Below, piece by piece: positions 40,411 to 50,403 of a stretch of DNA of 64,000 nucleotides. The DNA is from Acinetobacter sp. ANC 4805 (GTDB lineage Bacteria; Pseudomonadota; Gammaproteobacteria; Pseudomonadales; Moraxellaceae). Under the pieces are notes generated by a model. It searched no databases. It was given only the letters and a program-made list of their open reading frames with translations, and had not been told where the DNA came from. The stretch lies in contig NZ_JAKZGD010000008.1 of assembly GCF_022549495.1 (NCBI RefSeq), positions 1 to 64,000 on the forward strand, read 5' to 3'. The number at the start of each line of letters is the position of its first letter. Positions within the stretch are counted from its first letter, which is position 1. A program made the position numbers and the translations under genes.

Positions 40411-40448
40411 GATGATGTCCTCTACGGCGTTTCCAGAACAAAACAATC

Positions 40449-40937
40449 TTAAGCGGTTGCCCAAGACTGGTCTGCGATTACAGTCAGGTTTGCCTGCTGT
40501 ACCAGTTCTAAATCTTTTAATGAATACCCATTCAACTGTAAATGAGCATCTAAATCTAATAAGGGAACAATCACAAAATCACGTTCTAGAATACCAATAT
40601 GCGGCACCGTCAAACGTTCATTTTGAATCTGTTCTTGACCATAGATCAGCAAATCAAGATCAAGCGTTCGCTCGCCCCAACGTCGCGCACGGATACGCCC
40701 TGCATCTTGCTCGAATTGTTGTAATTGATCTAATAGAGCAAGTGGTGCAAGTGTGGTATCGAGTTGAACAACCGCATTTAAATAATTCGGCTGATCTTGC
40801 GGCCCCATTGGCGGACTTTGATAAAGTCGTGAAACCTGTACTAAACCTAAGCTTGCTAGCTTCGCAACAGCTTCACTCAGAATTTGTTGCGAATCACCTA
40901 AATTGCTACCAAGACCAATATAAGTACGAGTCGTCAT
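40449..40937 (-). CDS. folK: 2-amino-4-hydroxy-6-hydroxymethyldihydropteridine pyrophosphokinase
   Basis: 162-residue HPPK of folate synthesis. The start TYIGLGSNLGD, RLYQSPPMGPQDQPNYLNAVV and the magnesium-binding ERTLDLDLLIYG motif are all present. Its ATG overlaps the pcnB stop by 4 bp; panB follows after 38 bp. Confidence 0.96.
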   Translation of the reverse strand: MTTRTYIGLGSNLGDSQQILSEAVAKLASLGLVQVSRLYQSPPMGPQDQPNYLNAVVQLDTTLAPLALLDQLQQFEQDAGRIRARRWGERTLDLDLLIYGQEQIQNERLTVPHIGILERDFVIVPLLDLDAHLQLNGYSLKDLELVQQANLTVIADQSWATA

Positions 40938-42388
40938 TGTGTCGGTCCAAAAACAACTTGGGCTAAATCACGTTGTACCCGTTTACGTTTGAGAATCGGG
41001 TGATCCGTATGAATTTGACCAGAATCCATAGTCGCTTTTTCGATAAAACGACTCGCAGATTCATCTGCTCTCACACGTTCTTTTTTAGCTCGACGACTTC
41101 TCGGCTCAGGCACATTCACCAAAGGTTCAATCTCTGTCACTTTCGCTTCATCGACTTCCACAGCCTTACGGCGTGTCTTACTCCGTTGACGATTGTATTG
41201 ACGAATTGCTGCTTCTTTTTGGTCGGTTGACATTTCTTGGTAGGCTTCCCACCAAACCCCCATACCATCAGTACTACGATCGCCTGATTTTTCACGCAGC
41301 AATAAGAAGTCAAATCCTGCACGGAAACGTGCATGTCCAGCCAAAGCCTCGATTTGTTGTGGTTTTGGATTCAACAAACGGGTTTGCATTTCCCAAACTT
41401 CACGAATAAAGGTTTCTGCAAAACGCGGAATAATGGTTCGTGTCGCCTGACGTTTAAGCACATCAAGACCCGCTTGCGCACGCGCTTCAGCAGGCACAAC
41501 ACCTTTATTTAAATAAAAATCACAGCGTTCTAAAAATGGCTTCCACAACAAGACTGCATAGAAGAATGCTGGATTAATGGTCTTGCCAATTTGAATTCGC
41601 TGATCGGTATTCTTGGCTGCACGTTCAATAAAAGTCGTGAGTTCTGGAGGAATTTCAGCAAATAACTGTTTCCAAACCCCAAACTCAATCAACATCGGCA
41701 AAACGCGCGCAAGATGCCCCATGGTAAAGAGCTTTTGAGACTCATCATATAAACGATGCGGTGAGACATCACGTAACAGTTGCGTCAGCTCAACATTAAA
41801 AACATCAATAATCGATTGATCAATTTGAAAGTTAAGTTTCGCAGCAAAACGTAAGGCACGTAACATTCGCACAGGGTCTTCTTCAAACCGCTGCGCAGGT
41901 TCACCCAAAAACCGTAAAGTACGGGTTTTAATATCATCAACTGCATGGCAAAAATCAAGTACAATGGCTTGGCGCGGTTGATAATACAAAGTATTAATTG
42001 AGAAATCTCGACGTGCAAAGTCTTGCTCAATCGTTCCCCAATTATTATCCCGCAGAATCATGCCAGACGCACTGGTCACTGCCTTTTTTGGGGGAGCGCG
42101 AAAGGTCGCAACTTCAATTAGTTCACGACCAGAATAAACATGTGCTAGTTCGAAACGTCGCCCAATAATTCGGCAACGTCGACCAAAAACTTCTTTCACT
42201 TGAGCTGGTGTTGCATTGGTGACAGCATCAAAATCCTTTGGATTAAGACCTAACATCATATCGCGAACACCGCCGCCTACAATATATGCCTCATAGCCAG
42301 CTTTCGTCAGGCTATCAATCACATCTAATATTGAAGAAGGGAGTTGGGTTGTGGACAGACCACATTTTGACGCACGCAAAGTTTGCAA
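40934..42388 (-). CDS. pcnB: Poly(A) polymerase I, TTG start
   Basis: 484-residue polynucleotide adenylyltransferase that tags RNAs for decay. The nucleotidyltransferase motif IVGGGVRDMMLG and the metal-binding DFDAVTNA (Asp52 and Asp54) are followed by the neck and body regions; the C-terminus is strongly basic with RRSKTRRKAVEV-like runs. No ATG precedes the catalytic motif, so the start is TTG 42388, with AGGAG 10 bp upstream. E. coli pcnB also uses a poor start codon. It heads pcnB-folK-panB-panC. Confidence 0.93.
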   Translation of the reverse strand: MQTLRASKCGLSTTQLPSSILDVIDSLTKAGYEAYIVGGGVRDMMLGLNPKDFDAVTNATPAQVKEVFGRRCRIIGRRFELAHVYSGRELIEVATFRAPPKKAVTSASGMILRDNNWGTIEQDFARRDFSINTLYYQPRQAIVLDFCHAVDDIKTRTLRFLGEPAQRFEEDPVRMLRALRFAAKLNFQIDQSIIDVFNVELTQLLRDVSPHRLYDESQKLFTMGHLARVLPMLIEFGVWKQLFAEIPPELTTFIERAAKNTDQRIQIGKTINPAFFYAVLLWKPFLERCDFYLNKGVVPAEARAQAGLDVLKRQATRTIIPRFAETFIREVWEMQTRLLNPKPQQIEALAGHARFRAGFDFLLLREKSGDRSTDGMGVWWEAYQEMSTDQKEAAIRQYNRQRSKTRRKAVEVDEAKVTEIEPLVNVPEPRSRRAKKERVRADESASRFIEKATMDSGQIHTDHPILKRKRVQRDLAQVVFGPTQ

Positions 42389-42527
42389 AAGACACTGTCT
42401 CCTACGTCAGGACGTAAATAACAATTTGTCGCTAATCATAGCTCTAACACACACAAAGGGCAATTTATTCTGTTGAAGTTTCAACAGATCAGCCTGTTTA
42501 ATTCGCGAATTCATTTCACTTTTCATC

Positions 42528-42956
42528 CTACAACACCAACCTTGCCTTATTTTTTTCGAGCAATTTGGGTCCAATTCCTTTGACATTCACCAACTCATCA
42601 ACCGTTTTAAAACCACCATTCTTTTGGCGATATTCAACGATTGCCTGAGCCTTTTTCTCGCCCACACCATTCAACGTCTGTAACTGCTGTAAATTTGCTT
42701 GGTTCAAACTAATTTTATCTCCTTGAATGTTTACAGAAGATGAAACTTGCTGAGAACTTTTCTGTAGCGTGGGTCTTGATAAATAATAATTATTGTTTGG
42801 TTGCTTCGCCAATTGCTGATCACGTGCCTGTTGTTGCGCTTTCCATTTTTCATAGGACTGATCAAAAGGCTGTGCATCCACATACGAAAAACACCCGAAG
42901 TATAAAAAAATGAATAGAAAAAGATTATGTTTGCTGCGTAGCTGCGGCAAATTCAT
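42528..42956 (-). CDS. ComEA-like helix-hairpin-helix DNA-binding protein
   Basis: 142 residues. A signal peptide ends near YVDAQ; a hydrophilic Gln-rich linker covers residues ~30-80, and a ComEA-type helix-hairpin-helix pair ends the protein (SLNQANLQQLQTLNGVG and ELVNVKGIGPKLLEKN). It should be periplasmic and bind incoming DNA during natural transformation, as ComEA does. Its start overlaps the end of mazG by 32 bp. Confidence 0.85.
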   Translation of the reverse strand: MNLPQLRSKHNLFLFIFLYFGCFSYVDAQPFDQSYEKWKAQQQARDQQLAKQPNNNYYLSRPTLQKSSQQVSSSVNIQGDKISLNQANLQQLQTLNGVGEKKAQAIVEYRQKNGGFKTVDELVNVKGIGPKLLEKNKARLVL

Positions 42957-43731
42957 TGGATTTCCCCTGAAGTTTTAAGTGTCTTTTTGCTTGCTCCCAT
43001 AGTTCGTCCATTTCTGCCAAACTCATTTCTTGCAAGTCTTTGTCTTGTCTTTGTGCTTGTTGTTCAATATATGCAAATCGGCTTCTAAATTTATGAATGG
43101 TTGCCAATAATGCGGTCTCACTCGACAGACCAAGTTTACGTCCTACATTGATTAAAGAAAATAGACAATCGCCAAACTCTTCTTGTATTTCATTACTTTT
43201 TTGATTTTTGATTGCTTGTTGTAACTCTTCTAGTTCTTCATCCAGTTTTGCATAAGCATCATCAATCGTTTCAAAATCAAAACCGAGCTGTGCGGCTTTT
43301 TTTTGAATTTCTTGTGCTTGTAGCAACGCAGGTGCATGCTTCACGTCATCTAAACGTGATTGAGCTTTGCCTTGTTTCTCTTGTTGTTTAATTTGCTTCC
43401 ATAATTCACTAACTTGTTCCGAATCTAGGTGCTGATATTTCTCTGTCTGAAAGACATGCGGATGGCGACGAATTAACTTCTCACTAATTGCATCCACCAC
43501 ATCATGAAAGTTAAATGCGCCTTGCTCACTGTACATTTGGGATTGAAAAACCACTTGTAATAATAAATCACCTAACTCGTTGCGAATTTCATTGAGATCC
43601 CCCTTTCGAATCGCTGCTTCAACCTCATAAGCTTCTTCGATCGCATAACGAGTCAAGCTATTGGGTGTTTGTTGTTGATCCCATGGGCATTTTTGTCGCA
43701 ACTCTTGCATAATTTCTAATAACTTTTCCAT
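42925..43731 (-). CDS. mazG: Nucleoside triphosphate pyrophosphohydrolase MazG
   Basis: 268 residues with two tandem MazG domains; the first starts at LRQKCPWDQQQT and has EEAYEVEAAI with ELGDLLLQVVF, the second has ELEELQQAI and EEFGDCLFSL. It hydrolyses (d)NTPs and has been linked to stringent-response signalling. I chose ATG 43731, with GGAGAGG just upstream; a TTG 12 bp earlier lies within that ribosome-binding site. Confidence 0.94.
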   Translation of the reverse strand: MEKLLEIMQELRQKCPWDQQQTPNSLTRYAIEEAYEVEAAIRKGDLNEIRNELGDLLLQVVFQSQMYSEQGAFNFHDVVDAISEKLIRRHPHVFQTEKYQHLDSEQVSELWKQIKQQEKQGKAQSRLDDVKHAPALLQAQEIQKKAAQLGFDFETIDDAYAKLDEELEELQQAIKNQKSNEIQEEFGDCLFSLINVGRKLGLSSETALLATIHKFRSRFAYIEQQAQRQDKDLQEMSLAEMDELWEQAKRHLKLQGKSNEFAAATQQT

Positions 43732-43825
43732 GATCCTCTCCAAATACAGCCAAATTGTTGCAGCTTGAACCTGCTTATGCGTAATATACGCCGATTAAAG
43801 AAATATGATAAAGCAAGGGAAAGCA

Positions 43826-44599
43826 ATGCAACATAGCGTATTTATTAGTGGAGCGGCACAAGGAATTGGTGCTGAGATTGCGCGCATCTTTCATCGTCAC
43901 GGTTATAAAGTCGGTATTTATGATATTAATGATGAGCAAGCGCTTCGTTTAGCCAACGAGCTTGGTGAAAATGCTAAAGCTGGTTATTTGGATGTTAGTA
44001 ACTTTCGCCAGTGGAAAATGGCACTACAAGATTTTAAAAATTGGGCAGGCGAACTGAATATTTTAATTAATAACGCTGGAATTTTATACTCTGGCGCATT
44101 TGAAGATACATCGATTCAATCCCATCATCGCACTGTGGATATCAATATCAAAGGGGTTCTGAATGGTTGCCATGCTGGATTACCCCATCTAGAAAAAGCA
44201 AGTTTTGCCCGTGTGATTAATTTATCCTCCGCCTCAGCAATTTATGGACAAGCCGATTTAGCATCGTACTCTGCGAGTAAATTTGCGGTTCGAGGCTTAA
44301 CAGAGGCCTTAGATGTAGAATGGCAAAAATATAATATTCGGGTACTCGATGTAATGCCTCTATTTGTACAAACCGATATGGTAAAGAATATGGATGCTGG
44401 CAGTATTCAAAATATTGGTGTGGATTTAACCCCTGCGGATGTTGCGAAACAAGTCTTACAGTTAGCCCAACAAAAAGATCATGCCCTGATCCCAACCCAT
44501 ACCCCTGTAGGCATAAAAACCAAACTGATGTATCAATTATCGAGTATTAGCCCGCAGTTTTTAAATCGACTTACCAATATTTTTCTATCGAAGCGTTAA
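43826..44599 (+). CDS. Short-chain dehydrogenase/reductase
   Basis: 257 residues. The cofactor loop is SGAAQGIGAEIA, NNAG is present, and the catalytic Ser/Tyr/Lys are in SSASAIYGQ and YSASKFAVRG. The substrate is unknown. I chose ATG 43826, with AAGGGA 6 bp upstream. It is the only rightward gene between relA and mazG, breaking their usual adjacency. Confidence 0.85.
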   Translation: MQHSVFISGAAQGIGAEIARIFHRHGYKVGIYDINDEQALRLANELGENAKAGYLDVSNFRQWKMALQDFKNWAGELNILINNAGILYSGAFEDTSIQSHHRTVDINIKGVLNGCHAGLPHLEKASFARVINLSSASAIYGQADLASYSASKFAVRGLTEALDVEWQKYNIRVLDVMPLFVQTDMVKNMDAGSIQNIGVDLTPADVAKQVLQLAQQKDHALIPTHTPVGIKTKLMYQLSSISPQFLNRLTNIFLSKR

Positions 44600-44603
44600 G
44601 CAT

Positions 44604-44633
44604 AAAAAAGCTGCATCTCAATGCAGCTTTTTT
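44604..44633. terminator. Bidirectional terminator between the SDR gene and relA
   Basis: A 13-bp perfect stem (44604-44616 with 44621-44633, core GCTGCAT/ATGCAGC), a 4-nt loop and T-runs on both strands. Confidence 0.93.
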
Positions 44634-44644
44634 ATTTTCATGTT

Positions 44645-46951
44645 CTAACTTCCCTGAACCAAACGTCGTGCGCTGATAATCCCTGGTTGCTGCTCTAAAC
44701 GAGCCAACAAACGAGATAATTGCGCCAAACCTTTGACTTCAATCAACAACTTCATATTGGCAATCCCATCTGCTTCAGAAATGGTATTCACCTGACGAAT
44801 ATTGATTTGGTCTGAGAAAATCACTTGGGTGAGGTCTTTAAGTAGACCACGGCGATCATAAGCCTCAACCACGATTTGCACACACTGGCCACGGGTCGGT
44901 TGCATTTCCCAATCTGCTTCAACAGCACGCTCAGGCTCTTGTGTCGTCATGCGCAAATAATCTGGACAAGCGATCTTATGGATACTGACACCACGGTTTA
45001 AAGTGATATAACCACCAATCGACTCACCATGCACAGGTTGACAACATTGCGCAATATGCAGCTCAACATTATCCAAACCATCAATCAAAATCCCGTGTGC
45101 TGAGAGCGTATGGCTTGCACGAGGATTTAACGCAGGTTTTAAAACCAGTTCAGGCTCATCTTGATCCAAGTGCATCTGACGATTGACTTGATTCATCAAG
45201 GCATGAAGGCTGATATCACCACTCACCAAAGCCACTAAAATATCATCACCCGCTTTCAGGTTGAAATGAGATGAATAATCTTTTAAATCAATACTCTTTG
45301 GATGAATAGCTAAACGAGATAATTCTTTATTCAGTAACTCACGTCCAACTTCAACGTTTTTGCTGCGATCTTGCTGTCTAAACCAATGGCGTAACTTGTC
45401 ACGCGCACGCGCCGTTTTGATATAGCCTAAAGAATTGACTAACCAATCACGGTTAGGTTCGCGGTCTTTCTTGGTTAAGATTTCAACCTGCTCACCTGTT
45501 TTCAAGGTATAGGTTAATGGCACATAGCGCTGATTGACACGTGCTGCGTAGCACTTGTTTCCAACTTCAGTATGCACATGATAAGCGAAATCTAAAACGG
45601 TTGAACCTCGTGGTAATTCCTTAATATCACCATCACGACTAAATACATAAATCTTTTCAAAATTCTCAAAATCTTGAATTTGATCTATGCCATTTGACTC
45701 TTCATCTTCGCCATGTGGCGTCGTTTCAGTACGCTCTTGATAATGCTCAAGTACGGCACGTAAAGAATGCAAACGATGGTTAAATGAATGATCGGTATTT
45801 TTTGCGCCTTCTTTATAATTGAAGTGCGAACAAACACCTAACTCTGCTTCATTGTGCATTTCAAAGGTACGAATTTGCACTTCTAAAGATTTATTTTCTG
45901 CAATCACCGCAGTATGTAATGAGCGATAACCATTTGCCTTTGGATTGGTGACATAGTCATCAAACTGGTTGGGAATATGCCGCCATAATTGATGCACAAT
46001 ACCTAAAGCGTGATAACAATCAGGTACACTTTTTACCAATACACGTACCGCACGAATATCGTAAAGCTGATCGAAACTCAGGTTTTTGCTTTTCATTTTT
46101 CGATAAATCGAATAAATGTGCTTCACTCGCCCAGTGATTTCAGCTTGGATATGATGCGTACCCAATTCCGTTTTCAACTTATCAATGACAAATTGAATAT
46201 ATTGCTCACGCTCTAAACGTTTTTCGTTCAGTAACGATGCAATTTCTTTATAGCGTTCTGGTGCTAAATAACGGAAAGCAAGATCTTCTAGCTCCCATTT
46301 GAGCTGTGCTATGCCTAAGCGATGTGCAAGTGGCGAATAGATCGTTAAAATCTCACGTGCAACACGCTCTTGACGTTCTTTACTCGCCGTTGCCAATTCA
46401 CGCAAGGCATAAGTACGTTCAGCCAGTTTGATTAAAACAACACGTACATCTTCTGTCACCGAAATCAGCATTTTATAAATGCCGTTTAAGTGCTCACGTT
46501 GATTATTATTGAAATGGTCTTCTAAACGTTTATTTTTTTCAATCAACTCGGAGAGCTTACCCATTGCAAGCGTGCCTTGTACAAGACTCAGCACCTGTTC
46601 GCCAAATTGTTGTTGGATATCCTCTAAGGTAATTAAGCCTTCGCGCACACTGCGATATAACACTGCCGCTGACAATGTGTCTTCATCAACATGTAAATGC
46701 GCTAAAATATCAGCCATACCAATACCTGTACTAAAGGTATTGCTACGACGATTCACCGTAGTTTCTAATTCTTTTGCCAAGGTCAGCTCTGCAACCTGTT
46801 GAAGTTGCTTTAGCTGTGCCCCATCCAAAATATCACGCACTCGATCTAGCCAAGATACTAGACCACTTTGCGCTTCAGCGGCATGTTCTACAGTCGTTTC
46901 CTCAGACAACTCGTGGAGTCGTCCTGGTAACTGCTCACGTACTGTGACCAT
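44645..46951 (-). CDS. relA: RelA, (p)ppGpp synthetase with an inactive HD domain
   Basis: 768 residues. The N-terminal hydrolase-like domain has LYRSVREG where active SpoT enzymes have the HDxxED motif, so it is a RelA-type synthetase. The synthetase domain, with IYRKMKSKNLSFDQLYDIRAVRV split over conserved blocks and GYRSLHTAV, is intact. TGS (VFSRDGDIKELPRGSTVLDFAYHVH in parts), zinc-finger/CC and C-terminal ACT domains follow. It senses uncharged tRNA on ribosomes. Confidence 0.94.
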   Translation of the reverse strand: MVTVREQLPGRLHELSEETTVEHAAEAQSGLVSWLDRVRDILDGAQLKQLQQVAELTLAKELETTVNRRSNTFSTGIGMADILAHLHVDEDTLSAAVLYRSVREGLITLEDIQQQFGEQVLSLVQGTLAMGKLSELIEKNKRLEDHFNNNQREHLNGIYKMLISVTEDVRVVLIKLAERTYALRELATASKERQERVAREILTIYSPLAHRLGIAQLKWELEDLAFRYLAPERYKEIASLLNEKRLEREQYIQFVIDKLKTELGTHHIQAEITGRVKHIYSIYRKMKSKNLSFDQLYDIRAVRVLVKSVPDCYHALGIVHQLWRHIPNQFDDYVTNPKANGYRSLHTAVIAENKSLEVQIRTFEMHNEAELGVCSHFNYKEGAKNTDHSFNHRLHSLRAVLEHYQERTETTPHGEDEESNGIDQIQDFENFEKIYVFSRDGDIKELPRGSTVLDFAYHVHTEVGNKCYAARVNQRYVPLTYTLKTGEQVEILTKKDREPNRDWLVNSLGYIKTARARDKLRHWFRQQDRSKNVEVGRELLNKELSRLAIHPKSIDLKDYSSHFNLKAGDDILVALVSGDISLHALMNQVNRQMHLDQDEPELVLKPALNPRASHTLSAHGILIDGLDNVELHIAQCCQPVHGESIGGYITLNRGVSIHKIACPDYLRMTTQEPERAVEADWEMQPTRGQCVQIVVEAYDRRGLLKDLTQVIFSDQINIRQVNTISEADGIANMKLLIEVKGLAQLSRLLARLEQQPGIISARRLVQGS

Positions 46952-47007
46952 ACCATTCTCCTCTGGATATGTAACTCATTCTCTAATCGTTTATCTCGTG
47001 GGGCTTG

Positions 47008-48396
47008 TCAAACTGCCTGCTCAGTTTTTTCAAATAGAGCAATCGATTCAACATGTTCAGTATGGGTAAACATATCCATCACTGCTGCTTTCTTGAGTCG
47101 ATAGCCATATTGTGCCAGTACACCCGCATCCCTTGCCAGTGTTGATGGGTTACATGAAACATAAACGATTCTTTTTGCTCCGAAATTAGGTACATATTGC
47201 ATAACTTCAAACGCACCCGATCGTGGAGGATCAATTAATAATGCATCAAATCCTTGTTTTGCCCAAGAATGATGCGAAAAGTCTTTTGTTAAATCTTGTG
47301 AAAAGAACACAGCCTGAGACAATTGATTTGCTTTCGCATTGTCAGTTGCTCGCTGTACCATTTCATCACTTGCTTCAACACCCACCACTTGACCCGTCTC
47401 ACCCACACAACGTGCTAAAGGGAGAGAAAAATTGCCTAACCCACAGAATAGGTCAAGTACTCTTTCCCCATCCTGCAACTGTAGCAATTCACATGCCAAC
47501 TGAATCATTTTTGCATTTACACCACTGTTTACTTGAGTAAAATCTAATGGTGAAAATGCAAATTTGATCGCAAACTCGTCCAGACTGTAATGCAGACGCA
47601 TCGGTGCCTGAGCGTCATCTACTCGATATACACTATCTGCGCCTTTAGGTTGCAAATACAACTGCCAATCCTTTAGTAACGCAAATTGACGCAATTGGTT
47701 GACATCCGACACATTTAATTCATCTAAGTGACGAATCAATAATGCAACTTCAGTGTCTCCCATTGCCAATTCTATATGACCAATGTGGGCTTTGCCTGTT
47801 AGACTTTCGAGTAGTTTTTTTAACTCTACCAAACTATCAGACAAGATCTGATCAAGAACACGACATTGCTGAATTGCGGTTAACTGATTACTGTGATGTT
47901 CCCGAAATCCCATCACCAAACGATTTTGTTTAGCAAGGTAGCGAACGCCTACTCGAGCGCGACGACGATAATCTATTTTTTCAGAACGGATTGGATCTAA
48001 CCATTGCTCTGGTTGCAAACCAGCAAAATGCTGTAAATGGGATTGTAAAACATTCTGCTTAAGGCGAATCTGCTCGTCAGGATGAATGTGCTGCAAGCTA
48101 CAACCGCCACACACCCCAAAATGTGGGCAAATAGGCTCAACTCGCTCAAGAGCAGCATCACTTTCAAGCTTGACCATGTCTGCTTCTTCTAAACGCGAAG
48201 TTTGATTGGTGATCTTGGCTTGGACAGTCTCACCCACTAAGGCATAGCGGATGAACACTTTCTTACCATGCTTTTCTTTAGGATGATCTGGATGCGTTCC
48301 ATAATGCGCAATTCCACGCCCCTCATGAGAAAAAGCTTCGATGTGAAAGGTATATGTTGGATATTGAGCTGGACGCTGTTTCGCTTTATGTTTCAA
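47008..48396 (-). CDS. rlmD: 23S rRNA (uracil-1939-C5)-methyltransferase RlmD
   Basis: 462 residues. An N-terminal TRAM domain is followed by a [4Fe-4S]-binding cluster, [14 protein letters not shown], then the SAM-binding Rossmann domain with [15 protein letters not shown], the DPPRSG motif and the nucleophilic cysteine in [12 protein letters not shown]. It methylates U1939 of 23S rRNA. It lies 10 bp after the exonuclease gene. The gacS-cysM-rlmD-relA-mazG neighbourhood matches Pseudomonas. Confidence 0.95.
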   Translation of the reverse strand: MKHKAKQRPAQYPTYTFHIEAFSHEGRGIAHYGTHPDHPKEKHGKKVFIRYALVGETVQAKITNQTSRLEEADMVKLESDAALERVEPICPHFGVCGGCSLQHIHPDEQIRLKQNVLQSHLQHFAGLQPEQWLDPIRSEKIDYRRRARVGVRYLAKQNRLVMGFREHHSNQLTAIQQCRVLDQILSDSLVELKKLLESLTGKAHIGHIELAMGDTEVALLIRHLDELNVSDVNQLRQFALLKDWQLYLQPKGADSVYRVDDAQAPMRLHYSLDEFAIKFAFSPLDFTQVNSGVNAKMIQLACELLQLQDGERVLDLFCGLGNFSLPLARCVGETGQVVGVEASDEMVQRATDNAKANQLSQAVFFSQDLTKDFSHHSWAKQGFDALLIDPPRSGAFEVMQYVPNFGAKRIVYVSCNPSTLARDAGVLAQYGYRLKKAAVMDMFTHTEHVESIALFEKTEQAV

Positions 48397-48405
48397 AAGA
48401 TCAAC

Positions 48406-49227
48406 CTAATTTTTTGCTGCAAAAGTGTGTGCGGTGAATACAGTATATTGCGATGTTTGTCGCCATACCTGTAAGAATTCTGTTTGTTGCGTTTGAGTGT
48501 GCAAATAATCAATCGTTGCCTGAAGCCATTGCTGATGATCTTGTTGACTAAGTTGACCTTTCAATAATAACCAACGTAAATAAATCAACCATGTATTCAA
48601 GACATCGCCCTCACAGTAACTGGTCAATTTCAACCACTGCTGAGTCTGAACATACTTTGGTACGTGATAACCTGATTCACCACGTTTCCCAGGAAAACCT
48701 AGAAAGCTCGCAATATCATCAAGTTTCTGAAAGTTTCGACCATTAAACATAGCCATCACATCCATCAAATCAACATGACGATGGTGATAACGGTTTTGAT
48801 AGTTATTAAAACGTTTTTGGTGATCGATTTCACCTTGATCAAATAGGCTTGGTGCAGACAGCCCATGATACATGGCACGAAACAGAATAACGGACAAATC
48901 AAACTGTGAACCATTCCAGCTCACTAAAGTCGGTTGCTTTTTCTCAAAGATCGAAAAGAATTTCGCCAACATTTCGGCTTCGGTATTTTGTTCACGGCTA
49001 AATGAAAACAAACGAAAACCTTTTTCATCAATCCACAAACCCGAAATACAAACGATTTCATGCAGTGGCAAACGTTGAAAATCACTACCTGATTCTTGAC
49101 GGCGAATCTTCGTTAATGCTTGTTCAACATCAGCCTCAGGTAAATCGAGATGATGAAGATGGGCACCAGCCTTTAAATCGGTCAGTGTTTCAATATCAAA
49201 AACTAAAGTCGGAAAGCGTAAACTCAT
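48406..49227 (-). CDS. PolB-like 3'-5' exonuclease
   Basis: 273 residues of the DNA polymerase B exonuclease-like family (PF10108). The DEDD-type active site is visible: Asp11 and Glu13 in VFDIET, then SWNGSQFDLSV, and a late Asp in YCEGDVLNTWLIY. It acts on DNA or RNA 3' ends; the substrate is unknown. It is in the cysM-rlmD interval. Confidence 0.87.
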   Translation of the reverse strand: MSLRFPTLVFDIETLTDLKAGAHLHHLDLPEADVEQALTKIRRQESGSDFQRLPLHEIVCISGLWIDEKGFRLFSFSREQNTEAEMLAKFFSIFEKKQPTLVSWNGSQFDLSVILFRAMYHGLSAPSLFDQGEIDHQKRFNNYQNRYHHRHVDLMDVMAMFNGRNFQKLDDIASFLGFPGKRGESGYHVPKYVQTQQWLKLTSYCEGDVLNTWLIYLRWLLLKGQLSQQDHQQWLQATIDYLHTQTQQTEFLQVWRQTSQYTVFTAHTFAAKN

Positions 49228-49241
49228 CTTGAAATCTCTTC

Positions 49242-49331
49242 AAATCCCTCCCAACCTCCCTTTATAAAGGGAGGAGTTCCCCCTCTTTTGAACAGAGGTG
49301 AGGAGCGGTTATAGCTCCGTAAAGGAGATTT
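49242..49331. repeat. Short inverted-repeat element, copy B (between the exonuclease gene and cysM)
   Basis: About 90 bp bounded by AAATCCCTCC and GGAGATTTT, with the internal hairpin CCTCCCTTTATAAAGGGAGG. Its architecture and end sequences match the element at 25471-25567 (AAATC-CCTCC/TCCC start, GATTTTAATC end). It contains no ORF and lies at the 3' end of cysM, overlapping its stop by one base. Confidence 0.55.
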
Positions 49332-50254
49332 TAATCTTGAACCGAAAATAATCCAGTCGACAAGTAACGATCACCACGATCACAAATAATACAAACAATC
49401 ACAGCATCGGGATGTTCTTCAGCGATCTTAATCGACGCCCAAACTGCACCACCTGAAGAAGTTCCAGCACTAATACCTTCTGTGCGCGCCAACTTACGCA
49501 TGGTTTTTTCTGCTTCAATCTGTGGAATATCAATAATACGATCGACACGACGACGATCAAAAATTGTTGGAAGATATTCTTCAGGCCAACGACGAATCCC
49601 TGCAATACTTGAGCCATCAGACGGCTGTAAACCCACAATTTGAATCTCTGGATTTTGCTCTTTCAAATATTTAGAGACACCCATAATCGTTCCAGTCGTC
49701 CCCATTGAGCTGACAAAATGAGTAATTTTCCCACCTGTCTGCTTCCAGATTTCTGGTCCAGTTGTGAGGTAATGTGCATCTACATTGTCAGGATTACCAA
49801 ATTGATTGAGGACAAAACCCTTGCCTTCCGCCTGCATTTGTAAAGCTAAATCGCGCGCGCCTTCCATACCTTGCTGTTGAGTCACTTCTATCAGCTCGGC
49901 ACCATACGCCAACATTGCATCTTTACGTTCTTGGCTCATGTTATTTGGCATGATCAGCTTCATTTTATAGCCACGCATGGCTGCAACCATAGCTAAAGCA
50001 ATGCCTGTATTACCACTGGTGGCTTCAATTAAAGTATCACCTGATTTAATTTGCCCACGCTTCTCTGCTTGAACAATCATATTATAAGCTGGACGATCTT
50101 TGACTGAACCCGCAGGGTTATTGCCTTCCAATTTCGCTAATACGGTAGCTTGAGTATGACTTGCTAAACGTTGCAAACGCACTAAAGGGCTTTTACCGAC
50201 ATAATAGTCTAGTAAAAATTCATCTGCTAAAAAATCAGTTTGCGTATTCGTCAT
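49331..50254 (-). CDS. cysM: Cysteine synthase B
   Basis: 307 residues. A PLP enzyme making cysteine from O-acetylserine and sulfide or thiosulfate. The PLP lysine is Lys52 in NPAGSVKDRPA; SGNTGIALAM and TSSGGAVW are intact. I chose ATG 50254, giving the family's normal start; a longer frame adds a hydrophobic, non-conserved stretch. It is divergent from gacS with 149 bp between the starts. Confidence 0.94.
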   Translation of the reverse strand: MTNTQTDFLADEFLLDYYVGKSPLVRLQRLASHTQATVLAKLEGNNPAGSVKDRPAYNMIVQAEKRGQIKSGDTLIEATSGNTGIALAMVAAMRGYKMKLIMPNNMSQERKDAMLAYGAELIEVTQQQGMEGARDLALQMQAEGKGFVLNQFGNPDNVDAHYLTTGPEIWKQTGGKITHFVSSMGTTGTIMGVSKYLKEQNPEIQIVGLQPSDGSSIAGIRRWPEEYLPTIFDRRRVDRIIDIPQIEAEKTMRKLARTEGISAGTSSGGAVWASIKIAEEHPDAVIVCIICDRGDRYLSTGLFSVQD

Positions 50255-50403
50255 GATCGACACCGATATTAAGGTGGCGACTATTGTATGAAAAAAACAG
50301 AAATACTGCACCTTTTCACTATGCTTTTTATTGGCTAGCCAATACCTCTGATTTCGGTAAAGCATGATAAGATGTTTCGCAGAATGATAAATCTGACCGC
50401 ACT

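Noticed and set aside
40349..40966. 205-residue ORF antisense to folK and panB
   Set aside because: It lies opposite two well-supported genes in an operon and has no family-like character.
44645..46951. Bifunctional SpoT
   Set aside because: The hydrolase HD motif is replaced (LYRSVREG), so this is RelA-type.
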